Positions 27,370 through 36,412 of a stretch of 64,000 nucleotides of DNA are shown piece by piece (position 1 is the stretch's first letter; each line of letters begins with the position of its first letter). This DNA is from Verrucomicrobiota bacterium. GTDB taxonomy: Bacteria; Verrucomicrobiota; Verrucomicrobiia; Opitutales; Intestinicryptomonadaceae. The position numbers and the translations under genes were made by a program. Under the pieces are notes generated by a model that worked only from the letters and a program-made list of their open reading frames with translations, did not search any database and was not told where the DNA came from. Location: the NCBI GenBank assembly GCA_003343565.1, contig QALA01000051.1, positions 1 through 64,000 of the forward strand, in the 5' to 3' direction.

Positions 27370-27770
27370 CCCGAAACCGGAAATGCAAATAGTTCCCGTA
27401 GTATCGAAATAAAAAGCGGAACGCGCGCCGCGTCGAAGGCGGGGCGGACGAATTTTTCAACCGGACACATCTTCGCTGCCATTCGGCAAAAGGCGCGTTT
27501 TTTCGAATCTTGGCAACGCGCCATTCGCAGCTTTAGGCGCCAAAATTTTTCGCATTTGCAAATTCGGCCGCGGCGTTTAATACGCGCCCTGCCGCCGCGA
27601 CCGCAAAAAATTTTGCGGCGTTAAAAAAAACGTCCGGCGCGTTCGATACGTCGCAAAAATCGGAAAATAATTTAAGGGCATTTCAGGACAACACGCCGCC
27701 GCCGTGACGCACAGCCCCCGCCCGTCCATGTTCGATGTTCGCGGCAACGCCCATTCCGACACTTCCTTCG

Positions 27771-28304
27771 CACAAAGACAAAAATAAGGCCGGCAAGGCT
27801 GGAGGGAAAAATTTTTCGTTTCCCCCTTCCCGCCCGCAAGAGCCGAACGCGCAAAACAGCGCGGGAGGGATTTTAATTTTGGGATTTAAAACGCACACAA
27901 ACGCGAGCCGATTCGATAGAACAAGCCCGCGAAAGTTATGCTTGCTAAAACGCGCCTTCCCAAAATGCGCATTCGCACAAAGACAAAAATAAGGCCGATA
28001 AGGACGGACGAAAAAGTTTTTCGCTTCCCCCTTCCCGCACGCAAAAGTCGCACGCGCAAAACAGCGCGGAAGGGATTTTAATTTTGGGATTTATAACGCA
28101 CACAAACGCGAGCCGATTCGACAGAACAAGCCCGCGAAAGTTATACTTGCTAAAACGCGCCTTCCCAAAATGCGACTTCGCGCAAAGACAAAAATAAGGC
28201 CGATAAGGCCGGACGAAAAAATTTTTCGCTTCCTCCCTTCCCGCCCGCAAAAGCCGCACGCGCAAAACAGCGCGGAAAGGATTTTAATTTTGGGATTTAT
28301 AAAC
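27771..28304. repeat. Tandem repeat, 205-bp unit, two full copies and one partial
   Basis: The marker C(A/G)CAAAGACAAAAATAAGGCC occurs at 27771, 27976 and 28181, so the period is exactly 205 bp. The third copy breaks off near 28304 after GGATTTATAA. Each unit contains TTTTTCG(C/T)TTCC, CGCGCAAAACAGCGCG (a small hairpin), GGGATTTTAATTTTGGGATTTA, and GAACAAGCCCGCGAAAGTTAT. 205 is not divisible by three, so frames on the minus strand shift between copies and coding is unlikely. Confidence 0.92.
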
Positions 28305-28375
28305 TTTTTTAAAATTTCTTTCATAATTATTTTTGGTTAGAATTGCATATGACTGCCTTAATTTTACTATCCTAT

Positions 28376-28406
28376 AAAAAGGCGTTCGCACACGCGAACG
28401 CGCTTT
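28376..28406 (-). terminator. Terminator-like hairpin on the minus strand without a known gene
   Basis: GCGTTCGC (28382-28389) and GCGAACGC (28394-28401) form an 8-bp stem with a 4-nt loop. Read on the minus strand it is followed by CTTTTTATAGG. No minus-strand gene lies to its right, so it may end an unannotated transcript or an antisense RNA. Confidence 0.4.
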
Positions 28407-29227
28407 AATCCCCGCGAATTTCCCGCAGCCTTTCCAAACGCAGCCGCTCCAAAGCAAAAACATATTGAACGCTTCCCGTATCCCGCATTCCGTATTCCGC
28501 GTTCCAAAACGCCCCGTCAAACTCAAGGGAAACTCTCGCAAGATTTCCGCCAAAAGCTTCCGTCAAAATTTTCCCGAATTTCAACCCGACTTATGCCGGC
28601 CGTTTCGCATGGGACATTTTCGCCCACATTTATGTTATCCGATACCGTTTAAATAATTTCACAGCTTCCGCCCTATCACGGAAAACGCGCTTGAAAAATA
28701 ACGGTTGGAAACTTTGCAAAATTCGCAAAATCCCCCACTGCGAACACCCCGTCCGCCCGCGCCAGCCCTCCGATAATTTCAAAATAAAATCAAAGCGGCT
28801 TTTACTAAGAAAATTCCGAAACGGCGCGAACAAAAACCTGCTCCCTTCAAATTCCGTTTTAGAATTTCCCCAATCCCGGCGCAGAATTTTTGCGGCGCAA
28901 TCTGCGAAGACAAAGGAAACGGCGCCGTTATCTAAGAAATATCACATTCCCGCAACTTGCGACAAAATCGCCCGACAATTTCAAAACGACGCCAAAGCGT
29001 CTAACTTTATCTTCGGGCGACACGGAAACCCATTTCCCCATTTTTGCCGCCCGCCAAGCCGTGAGAAAATTTTTTGCAACGCAGTTATTAGAAGAAATTA
29101 GCCGAAAACCGGCCCGGCGCCCTTTCGCAAGATTTTCCCGCCCGCCTAAAAACCCTATCGCTCCATATACCAAAAACCTGCCGAATAAAAATATTGAAAA
29201 AAAAAGGCGAACTTGGGCAAAGAATTC

Positions 29228-29268
29228 TTGACAATGGGTGTAAATGGATAAAAATGGGGCAAAATGGT
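29228..29268 (+). promoter_or_regulatory. dcw promoter with four MraZ-box repeats
   Basis: TTGACA at 29228-29233 is a good -35. Directly after it TGG(G) repeats occur at 29235, 29245, 29255 and 29265, each followed by AT-rich spacer, with an exact 10-bp period. This is the form of MraZ operators described in other bacteria (TGGG repeats spaced 10 bp). The repeats cover the spacer and the likely -10 (near TAAAAA at 29249-29254), so MraZ binding should block its own operon. Confidence 0.8.
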
Positions 29269-29284
29269 GAATATTTAGACGAGA

Positions 29285-29746
29285 ATGTCTGACGAAGATA
29301 CAGATGGAATTTTCTATTCCGGCTCCTACACAAAGCCGCTGGACGACAAGCGCAGACTCACGCTTCCGTCCAAATGGCGTTTCAAGGGGGACGACGGGGA
29401 AAGTTCATATCTTGCAATACCAATGAAATACGGCGCAATAACCGTGCTGCCGCCCGACATGGTGAAAAATCTTCGACGGACAATTTCAAAAATAACTATG
29501 GCCAATCCGCTCAAGAGGGCCGCCATTTCCGAATTTCTGAGCAAGGCCGACAGTTTCGGGTGCGATAAACAGGGAAGAATAGTTCTCAGCGACACTCTTG
29601 TCGGATACGCAAAACTCGGCAAGGAGGCGTACCTCGTGGGCGTCGGAGCGAGTTTCGAGATTTGGAATCCGCAGAGGCGCAAGCAGTGGATAGGCGAAAT
29701 CGGCGCGGGCGTCGGGGACTCCGTTTTGGAGGAACTCGGAATCTAA
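29285..29746 (+). CDS. mraZ: Transcriptional regulator MraZ
   Basis: 153 residues with two AbrB-like swapped-hairpin halves: SGSYTKPLDDKRRLTLPSKW near residue 12 and KADSFGCDKQGRIVLSDTLV near residue 87, each holding the D-x-K/Q-x-R-hydrophobic pattern. MraZ forms a ring and binds direct TGGG repeats upstream of its own gene; four such repeats lie 17-50 bp upstream of this ATG. First gene of the division and cell wall cluster. Confidence 0.95.
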   Translation: MSDEDTDGIFYSGSYTKPLDDKRRLTLPSKWRFKGDDGESSYLAIPMKYGAITVLPPDMVKNLRRTISKITMANPLKRAAISEFLSKADSFGCDKQGRIVLSDTLVGYAKLGKEAYLVGVGASFEIWNPQRRKQWIGEIGAGVGDSVLEELGI

Positions 29747-29926
29747 AGGAGCCGCGGCCGACAAGAGAGATGAAAATCGGCAGACAATTTGAATTTGCAA
29801 CGGAAGTCCGGCGCGCGGGAGGGATTTCCGGATTCGACAATTCCCCGCGCGGCGAAAGGGCATGCGCGCGGGCGACCGCGCGGCGGCAAGAGGAGGAGAA
29901 AGCGCCGGGAATCGGCGGACAGGGAA

Positions 29927-30877
29927 ATGCTTATCCGAGATGACAGGGTTTTAGAAGGCGCGCCGCCGTCCGGGCACAAGCCCGTACTGCTTGAGGAAAC
30001 TATGCGCCTGATGAGCCCGTCCGACGGAAAGACATACCTTGACTGCACATTCGGCGGCGGCGGCCACACGAGGGCGATGCTCGATTCCGCGGACTGCCGG
30101 GTCATAGCCATAGACAGGGACGCGCAGGCCGAAGAGCGCGCGGAGCAGCTGGCCAAGCTCTACCCGGCGCGCTTTGAATTTCGCCCGCTGAAATTTTCTC
30201 AACTGGATAAAATACAAACTACCGGATACGCCGGAGTTCTATTCGACTTCGGCGTATCCTCCTTCCAGCTCGACGACGCCCGGCGCGGATTCTCCTTCAT
30301 GCGCGACGGCGAGTTGGACATGCGCATGAATACCCGCGAGGGCATGAACGCTCTCGAATACGTCAATTCCGCGGACGAAGCCCAACTGCGCCGCGACCTG
30401 CGCGAATTCGGGGAGGAGCCGCGCGCGGGAAAAATCGCCCGCGCGATTGTCGACGCCAGGCGGAGCGGCGAAATACGCACAACCGCCGAGCTCGCCCGCG
30501 TCATATCGGAAGCCTCCCCCAATCCGCGCGGGAAAATCCACCCCGCGACGCGCTCGTTTCAGGCCATTCGCATAAGGGTAAACGACGAGCTTGGCGAAAT
30601 AGAGACCGCCCTGCCCAAGGCGTTCGAGCGGCTCGAAAACGGCGGAGTGCTCGCGGCGATAAGCTTTCACTCGCTTGAGGACAGGCTGGTCAAGAGATTT
30701 TTCAAAAAGATGGCCGGGCGGCCGGTGGACGAAAACGACAGGAGCTTCGCGCAGGACAGAACCGTCCGCGCGCGGCTTTTGACGCGCAAACCCGTGACCG
30801 CGTCGGAGGCGGAGGCCGCCGCCAATCCGCGCAGCCGCAGCGCAAAGCTCAGGGCGATAGTCAAGGACGAAAGATGA
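29927..30877 (+). CDS. rsmH: 16S rRNA m4C1402 methyltransferase
   Basis: 316 residues. HKPVLLEETMRLM, the SAM motif YLDCTFGGGGHTRAML, and the family blocks VLFDFGVSSFQLDDARRGFSF, HPATRSFQAIRIRVNDEL and AISFHSLEDRLVKRFF are all present. I chose the ATG at 29927 (AGGGAA just upstream, giving the usual ~313-residue length). The frame stays open upstream to 29789 through a very Arg/Lys-rich stretch with only a TTG to start from, so 180 bp separate it from mraZ. The 3' end overlaps ftsL by 4 bp. Confidence 0.93.
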   Translation: MLIRDDRVLEGAPPSGHKPVLLEETMRLMSPSDGKTYLDCTFGGGGHTRAMLDSADCRVIAIDRDAQAEERAEQLAKLYPARFEFRPLKFSQLDKIQTTGYAGVLFDFGVSSFQLDDARRGFSFMRDGELDMRMNTREGMNALEYVNSADEAQLRRDLREFGEEPRAGKIARAIVDARRSGEIRTTAELARVISEASPNPRGKIHPATRSFQAIRIRVNDELGEIETALPKAFERLENGGVLAAISFHSLEDRLVKRFFKKMAGRPVDENDRSFAQDRTVRARLLTRKPVTASEAEAAANPRSRSAKLRAIVKDER

Positions 30878-31245
30878 AGAATCCCAACGTAAAATACATT
30901 ATGGCCATTGCGGGCCTGATCGCGTCGATTCTCGCGCTGAGCGCGTCCGGAGCGTTCGCCATTTCCATGAAGACCAGGCAAAAGGCGCAGATATCCGCAA
31001 GAATCCGCGCGCAGGAACGGGAAATATCCGACATCAAGCGCGAGACCGAAGATCTCAACGTCCGCATAGCCCAGCAGGAAAATCCGATAATTTTAAGCCG
31101 CCGCGCCGGGCGCGGGCTGGCGCAGACGCACGTGTCCGGAACCGTGTGGATATACGAGGACGCCGCCGAAGACAAAGTCGTATTTTCCGAGAGCAACAAG
31201 GGTGTAGTCTCTCTAAAAATCACCCAGAAAAACCGCATAAAATAA
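30874..31245 (+). CDS. ftsL: FtsL-like division protein
   Basis: 123 residues with bitopic FtsL layout: short cytoplasmic N-terminus, one membrane helix (about residues 9-31), then a periplasmic coiled coil (QISARIRAQEREISDIKRETEDLNVRIAQQ). The sequence itself is not conserved, as usual for FtsL, so the call rests on topology and position between rsmH and ftsI. It would pair with FtsQ and an FtsB-type protein to activate FtsWI. ATGA overlap with rsmH. Confidence 0.75.
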   Translation: MKNPNVKYIMAIAGLIASILALSASGAFAISMKTRQKAQISARIRAQEREISDIKRETEDLNVRIAQQENPIILSRRAGRGLAQTHVSGTVWIYEDAAEDKVVFSESNKGVVSLKITQKNRIK

Positions 31246-31263
31246 ACCGCGACAAGACGCCGC

Positions 31264-33075
31264 ATGAAAACCCGAAGAAAGACAAAGACGCCCATATTCG
31301 TGAAACCGTGGAGGATTTTCACCGTGGTGGCCGCGCTGTCGTTCGTATTTCTTGCGGTGTTCGGGAGGCTTTACTATCTGCACGTGGTAAAGAAGGACTG
31401 GAGCGAACAATCCGTCGAGAAGGTGCGCAACCGCCACATAACGCTCAACGCGCGCAGGGGGGACATAACCGACGCGCACGGCGGGCTGCTCGCCACGAGC
31501 CGCCCCGTCATGGAAGTCGGCGCGGATCCGGAGGTCGTGGATACGCAGTCGGAGGAGTCCCTCAAAAAGCTCGACACCGTCGCCGCATTGCTTGAAATGC
31601 GCAGGGAGGAACTTCTGGCGAAGTGCCGCAAGAGCCGCTACATAGTCGAGGAGGACGGCGAGAAAACCGTCAAGAAAGTGCGCTGGGTAAAGCTGCGCGA
31701 CTGCGTTGATCTGGCGCTGTACGACAGAATATCCGAGATAGGCGTCAAGGGAATTTACGGCAACCGCAAGTACGTCAGGGTGTATCCGACCGGGGCGCTG
31801 CTCTCGCACGCGGTCGGATTTGTGAACAAGGAGTTCGTCGCCGAGATGGGCGTCGAGAGGCAGTTCGACTACTATCTGCGCGGGCAGGACGGCTGGCGCG
31901 AGATAGAGCGCGACGGCAAGGGGCGCGAACTCCCGCAGTTCCGCCCCCGCGACGTTCCGCCGGCCGACGGGTTGAACGTGGAGCTTACCATCGACATAAT
32001 AATCCAGGAAATGGCGCAGCGCGAGCTCAAGCGCATAGTCGAAGAGTACTCCCCCGAAAGCGCAACCATAATCGTGGGCGAACCCGCGACCGGACACATA
32101 CTGGCGATGGCCAACTACCCCAATTTCGATCCCAACAATTTCGGCAAATATCCGCAGGACAACCTGCGCAACCGCGCAATATCCGACCAGTACGAGCCTG
32201 GCTCGACATTCAAGATAGTGTCCATATCGGCCGCGCTGAACGAGTCGCTCGTGGGCCCCGACGACGTATTCGACTGCAACGCCTCCACGATGGAATACAG
32301 GGGGCGCATACTCCGCCTCCCCAAAGAGGCGCACAAGATGGGGAATTTGAGCGTGCGCGAAATAACGAAAAAGAGCAGCAACAAGGGCGTCGCGCAACTC
32401 GCGGCGCTTCTTGGCGAGCAAAAGCTCTACGACTACGCGCGCCTGTACGGATTCGGCGAAAAGACCGATCTCGGCCTCGTCGGGGAAATACCCGGAACGC
32501 TCCACAAGACAAAGGACTGGGACGGCCTGACCATTACCCGCCTCCCGATGGGACACGCGATAGCCGTCACGCCCCTGCAAATACACTGCGCAATGTGCGT
32601 CATAGCCAACGACGGGATATACATGGCCCCGCAACTGGTCAAGCGGGTTTACGACAAGGGCGGAGAGACGAAATTTTCCTATCCTCCGAAGGCTGAGCGG
32701 CGCGTCATAAGCTCGAAGATAGCGCACCTGATGAGCGACATGCTAAGCGAAGTAGTCTCCGACACCGGCACGGCGCGGCGCGCGAAAGTGCGCGGATTCA
32801 AAGTGGCCGGAAAGACCGGAACCTCCCAAAAAATCATAAACGGCAAGTACAGCACGCAAAAGCACGTCGCCTCCTTCTGCGGATTCTTTCCCGCGCAAAG
32901 GCCGAGGATTGCGATTACGGTCGTAGTTGATTCGCCGAAGCTCAAGGGAGTGGGATACGGCGGGCTTGTGGCGGCGCCCGCATTCGGCGCGATAGCCGAA
33001 AAGGTCGCAAACTACATGGGGATAAAGAGCGACGAGGAGTTTGAAAAAACCGTCGCATGGAAGATTTCAAATTAA
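31264..33075 (+). CDS. ftsI: Division transpeptidase PBP3
   Basis: 603 residues. One membrane helix (about residues 18-40), the pedestal domain, then the penicillin-binding domain. The active-site Ser314 is in YEPGSTFKIVS, the SxN motif is KSSNKG, and the KTG triad is K517-T518-G519 in VAGKTGTSQK. ITLNARRGDITDAHGGLLA is the class B PBP entry motif. It cross-links septal peptidoglycan with FtsW as glycosyltransferase. Normal length and position. Confidence 0.96.
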   Translation: MKTRRKTKTPIFVKPWRIFTVVAALSFVFLAVFGRLYYLHVVKKDWSEQSVEKVRNRHITLNARRGDITDAHGGLLATSRPVMEVGADPEVVDTQSEESLKKLDTVAALLEMRREELLAKCRKSRYIVEEDGEKTVKKVRWVKLRDCVDLALYDRISEIGVKGIYGNRKYVRVYPTGALLSHAVGFVNKEFVAEMGVERQFDYYLRGQDGWREIERDGKGRELPQFRPRDVPPADGLNVELTIDIIIQEMAQRELKRIVEEYSPESATIIVGEPATGHILAMANYPNFDPNNFGKYPQDNLRNRAISDQYEPGSTFKIVSISAALNESLVGPDDVFDCNASTMEYRGRILRLPKEAHKMGNLSVREITKKSSNKGVAQLAALLGEQKLYDYARLYGFGEKTDLGLVGEIPGTLHKTKDWDGLTITRLPMGHAIAVTPLQIHCAMCVIANDGIYMAPQLVKRVYDKGGETKFSYPPKAERRVISSKIAHLMSDMLSEVVSDTGTARRAKVRGFKVAGKTGTSQKIINGKYSTQKHVASFCGFFPAQRPRIAITVVVDSPKLKGVGYGGLVAAPAFGAIAEKVANYMGIKSDEEFEKTVAWKISN

Positions 33076-33097
33076 AAGTTTTTTAGGGGATTTCCAC

Positions 33098-34681
33098 ATG
33101 GTCGGGTTTTCAAATTTCGACAGTCTCATATCGCTGTGCGGCGCGGGGCCGAGAATGGGGGCAAAGGGATTCGCCTCCAATCTCGACGGCGGCAGCGCGC
33201 CCTACACCGCGGAGGATTTGGCAAAGGCCGCAGGCGCCGTGAAATTGTCGGGCGACAAGTCGGCGCAGATAAAGATGCTGATGGCCGACAGCCGCCGGGT
33301 CGCGCCCGGAACGGCATTCTTCGCGGTGCGCGGGGCAAACTGCGACGGCAACAATTTCGTCGAGGAAGCCGCCCACAGAGGGGCGGTCGCCATAGTGTCA
33401 GAAAGCCCCTGTCCCGACAAATACTTTCCGGCCGCGTGGATTCAAGTCGGCGACATACACGACGCCATGTGCGCGGCGGCGTCCTCCTTTTACGGGGATC
33501 CGTCGGAGAGCATGAAAACTTTTGCCGTCACCGGAACGAACGGAAAGACGAGCGTCTCGTGGATGCTGCAAAAAATCCTCAACGACAATCTCGGCAAGTG
33601 CGGCCTGATAGGCACCATACACTACGACCTCGGCGGGCGTTGCCTTCCCGCGGGGCGCACGACGCCCGAAACCCTGGAGCTGCACGCCATGCTCAGCCAG
33701 ATGCGTTTCGCCGGCTGCAAGGCCGTGGCCATGGAAATCAGCTCCCACGCGATAGACCAAAAGCGCGCCAAAGGAATGAGAATCGACTGCGCGGCGTTCA
33801 CGAACCTTACGCAGGACCATCTGGACTACCACAAATCCATGGAGTCGTATTTCGAAACGAAGGCGTCGCTGTTCACGGGCGCGCTGGGGCGTCCCCCGAA
33901 GTGCGCCGCGCTAAATTTCGACGATCCGTACGGCAGAAAAATAGCCGCCCGCCTGGCTCCGGAGACGCGCATAATCTCGTTCGGAATAGACTCGGCCGAC
34001 GCGGACATACGCGCCTCAAACCTCAAACTGGAGCCGCAGTACTCGGAATTCGACGTCGAATGCGACGGCGCAAGCGCGCGCGTCAAGTTGCGCATGACGG
34101 GCCGATACAACGTCATGAACGCATTGGCCGCATTGGCGATGGCGCACTCGCAGGGAATCGGCATGGAAGAGGCAATCGCGTCTCTGGCGGACTTTCGCGG
34201 GGTTCCGGGCAGAATGCAAAAGGTCGCCGGACCGAAAAATTTTGACATATTCGTCGATTACGCGCACACGGACGACGCGCTCAAAAACGGGCTTCTAATG
34301 CTCAGGGGAGTCGCGAAGGGGCGGCTGCTTGTCGTGTTCGGGTGCGGGGGAAAGCGCGACAGATCGAAGCGGCCGAAAATGACTGCCGCCGTTCAAAAGT
34401 ACGCCGACATCGCGTGGGCGACCTCAGACAATCCGCGCGGGGAAAGCCTGTCGCAGATTTTCGACGACATGAAAAAGGGGGTCGTCGACGATAGCAGAAT
34501 AGCGTTTGTCGAGGACAGGCGCAGGGCGATAAACCTCGCCATAGACGCCGCCGGCGACGGCGACTGCATACTCATAGCCGGCAAGGGGCACGAAACTTTC
34601 CAGGAACTCGGCGACACAATCATACCCTTCGACGACAAGCGGGTCGCCGAGGAGCTTCTGTCGCTGAAAGGTTTAATCTAA
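33098..34681 (+). CDS. murE: UDP-MurNAc-L-Ala-D-Glu:meso-DAP ligase
   Basis: 527 residues. The ATP loop is VTGTNGKTSVSW, the carbamyl-Lys region is QDHLDYHKSMESYFETKASLF, and IFVDYAHTDDALKNGL is the Mur ligase C-terminal block. The specificity loop reads TSDNPRGE, the DNPR form that selects meso-diaminopimelate, so the wall is DAP-type. ATG 33098 has AGGGGA upstream. About 25 residues precede the usual MurE N-terminal domain. Confidence 0.95.
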   Translation: MVGFSNFDSLISLCGAGPRMGAKGFASNLDGGSAPYTAEDLAKAAGAVKLSGDKSAQIKMLMADSRRVAPGTAFFAVRGANCDGNNFVEEAAHRGAVAIVSESPCPDKYFPAAWIQVGDIHDAMCAAASSFYGDPSESMKTFAVTGTNGKTSVSWMLQKILNDNLGKCGLIGTIHYDLGGRCLPAGRTTPETLELHAMLSQMRFAGCKAVAMEISSHAIDQKRAKGMRIDCAAFTNLTQDHLDYHKSMESYFETKASLFTGALGRPPKCAALNFDDPYGRKIAARLAPETRIISFGIDSADADIRASNLKLEPQYSEFDVECDGASARVKLRMTGRYNVMNALAALAMAHSQGIGMEEAIASLADFRGVPGRMQKVAGPKNFDIFVDYAHTDDALKNGLLMLRGVAKGRLLVVFGCGGKRDRSKRPKMTAAVQKYADIAWATSDNPRGESLSQIFDDMKKGVVDDSRIAFVEDRRRAINLAIDAAGDGDCILIAGKGHETFQELGDTIIPFDDKRVAEELLSLKGLI

Positions 34682-34700
34682 AAAAGCACCAAAGGCAAAA

Positions 34701-36410
34701 ATGCACTTCTTCAAATGCGACGACCTACAGGCTTGGACCGGCGGAAAATGGCACGCCCTCAACGCCGCCGCAAAGCCCGACATACGCGGCTTCTCAATCG
34801 ACAGCAGACGCATGGAAAAGGATTTTGCGTTCGTCGCATTAAAGGCCGCGCGCGACGGGCACGACTTCGCCGCCGACGCCGTCGCAAACGGCGCGACCGC
34901 CATTATGGCGGAGAGGGAGCTCGACGTCGGCGCGCCCGTGCTGGTTGTTCCCGACGCCCGCAAGGCTCTCCGGAGGATTGCGAAAATGCACAGGCTGCGC
35001 TTTGAATGGCCCGTAATCGGAATCAGCGGCTCGTGCGGCAAGACCTCCACGCGGGAAATGCTGGCAAAGCTGCTTTCGTGGAAAAATCCGCTCGTCACAA
35101 AAGACAATCTCAACAACGAGCTCGGCGTTCCGCTCACGCTCCTGAGAATAGACACGCGCCAAAATCAACTGGCGATAGTGGAGGCGGGCGTCGCCGCCCC
35201 CGGCCAGATGGAGGAGCTGGCCGAAATGATAGAGCCGGACGTCGCCATAATAACGAACGTCGGCCTGAACCACATGGAGGGGTTCGCGGAGGTCGGCAAC
35301 GTGGCCAAAGAAAAGGCGAAACTGGCGGCAAACGCGGCCGCCTACGGCTGGGCGCTATTCCACCACAATCTTCTGAGCTGGAAGGCGTTTAGCGAGCTTA
35401 AGTGCAGGAAGGCGGTCGTCGTTCCCGCGGACGCGCCCGACGTCAAGGCGGACTTGGTGTTCCGCCACTCGTTCGTCGACAACGGCGAAACGGTGGGCAT
35501 AGACATGTCGATAGAGGGCGGAGCAGAATACTTTTTTGAAATCCGCAAGATGAGCGACGGCATGCTCGACAACGCGCTTCTGGCAATAGCCGCCGCGCTC
35601 ATGCTCGGCACGAAGGAGGAGCAAATCGCCGCCAAGCTTGAGGAGATAGCCCCCCTTCCCATGCGCGGCTCGATTGTGGAAAGGGACGGCAAAAAATTTT
35701 ACATAGACTGCTACAACGCCTCGCCCACATCGATGAAGGACGCGCTCGCGTTTTTCTCGGAGGCGTCCGAAGGCGCCGGCCCGAAGATGTACGTTATGGG
35801 CGGAATGGCCGAATTGGGCCTCGGAACGCACAGGCACCACAAGGAAATCGGGTACAACCTCCCGCATTCGGAGGGCGACGTCGCGGTTCTGGTTGGCCCG
35901 AATGCGGAAATTTACAAGACCGGAATGCTCGAATCGCAAAACTGGCGCGAGGAGGACATTCGCGTATTCCAAAGCACGGCCGAAGCCAAGCAGGCCGTTT
36001 CGGACTTTGCCGGAGGCGCCGTATTCGTAAAGGGCAGCCGCGTGTGCGAACTCGAAAAAGCCCTCCCCGACGACATTCTCGAAGCGTTGAGAAATCCCGC
36101 GCGAAAACCGGCGGAAACGCCGTGCGACGGCAGTTCCAAAAGCGGCGGCAAGGGCGGCGGTTCTCCCCGCGAAAAGCGCGAAGGCTCCGAAGGCGAAAGA
36201 AACGGCGTCGACGAAGGCGCGGAAGACGGCGAGAGCGGCGGAGGCGAATCGGAAAACGGCGAAAATTCCGACGGCGAATACGGCGACGAATACGCTGGCG
36301 AATACGAAGGCCAAAGCGAAATTGAAGACGAAAACTCCGACGGCGCGGAAGACGGCGAATACGGCGATTCAGACGGGAACGGAGACGGGGACGAAGACGA
36401 AAGGTTCTGA
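34701..36410 (+). CDS. murF: UDP-MurNAc-tripeptide:D-Ala-D-Ala ligase with long acidic tail
   Basis: 569 residues. Residues 1 to ~470 are a standard MurF: FSIDSRRMEKDFAFVALKAARDGHDF, the ATP loop GISGSCGKTSTREML, TKDNLNNELGVPLTLL, DCYNASPTSMKDAL and VMGGMAELGLGTHRHHKEIG. Residues ~475-569 are an added tail almost purely of Gly, Glu, Asp and Ser, with repeated GEYGDEYAGEYEG-type units, strongly acidic and surely disordered. MurF normally ends near residue 450-470. The tail ends 2 bp before mraY. Its role is unknown; it could concentrate cations or partner proteins at the membrane face where MraY uses the product. Confidence 0.94.
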   Translation: MHFFKCDDLQAWTGGKWHALNAAAKPDIRGFSIDSRRMEKDFAFVALKAARDGHDFAADAVANGATAIMAERELDVGAPVLVVPDARKALRRIAKMHRLRFEWPVIGISGSCGKTSTREMLAKLLSWKNPLVTKDNLNNELGVPLTLLRIDTRQNQLAIVEAGVAAPGQMEELAEMIEPDVAIITNVGLNHMEGFAEVGNVAKEKAKLAANAAAYGWALFHHNLLSWKAFSELKCRKAVVVPADAPDVKADLVFRHSFVDNGETVGIDMSIEGGAEYFFEIRKMSDGMLDNALLAIAAALMLGTKEEQIAAKLEEIAPLPMRGSIVERDGKKFYIDCYNASPTSMKDALAFFSEASEGAGPKMYVMGGMAELGLGTHRHHKEIGYNLPHSEGDVAVLVGPNAEIYKTGMLESQNWREEDIRVFQSTAEAKQAVSDFAGGAVFVKGSRVCELEKALPDDILEALRNPARKPAETPCDGSSKSGGKGGGSPREKREGSEGERNGVDEGAEDGESGGGESENGENSDGEYGDEYAGEYEGQSEIEDENSDGAEDGEYGDSDGNGDGDEDERF

Positions 36411-36412
36411 GA

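Larger units (their letters stand above)
27370..29227. other. Long non-coding region upstream of the dcw cluster
   Basis: About 1.86 kb with no convincing gene. It holds the 205-bp tandem repeat (27771-28304) and a hairpin at 28376-28406. 28410-29227 is AT-rich and Lys/Arg/Asn-coding in every frame by composition; I see no RNA gene there. Confidence 0.6.

Noticed and set aside
27945..28265. Minus-strand frame of 106 codons across the 205-bp repeat
   Set aside because: The repeat period is not a multiple of three, so the reading frame changes from copy to copy; similarity between copies is at DNA level only.
17396..28304. CRISPR array
   Set aside because: The repeats are 157 and 205 bp, copied head to tail without unique spacers, and no cas gene is present.
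28691..29101. Plus-strand 136-codon frame upstream of mraZ
   Set aside because: Composition-driven (Lys, Arg, Asn, Phe), no ribosome site, no structure pattern.
29789..29926. N-terminal extension of RsmH
   Set aside because: It would need a TTG start without a ribosome site and adds an Arg/Lys-rich stretch not seen in the family; ATG 29927 gives normal length.
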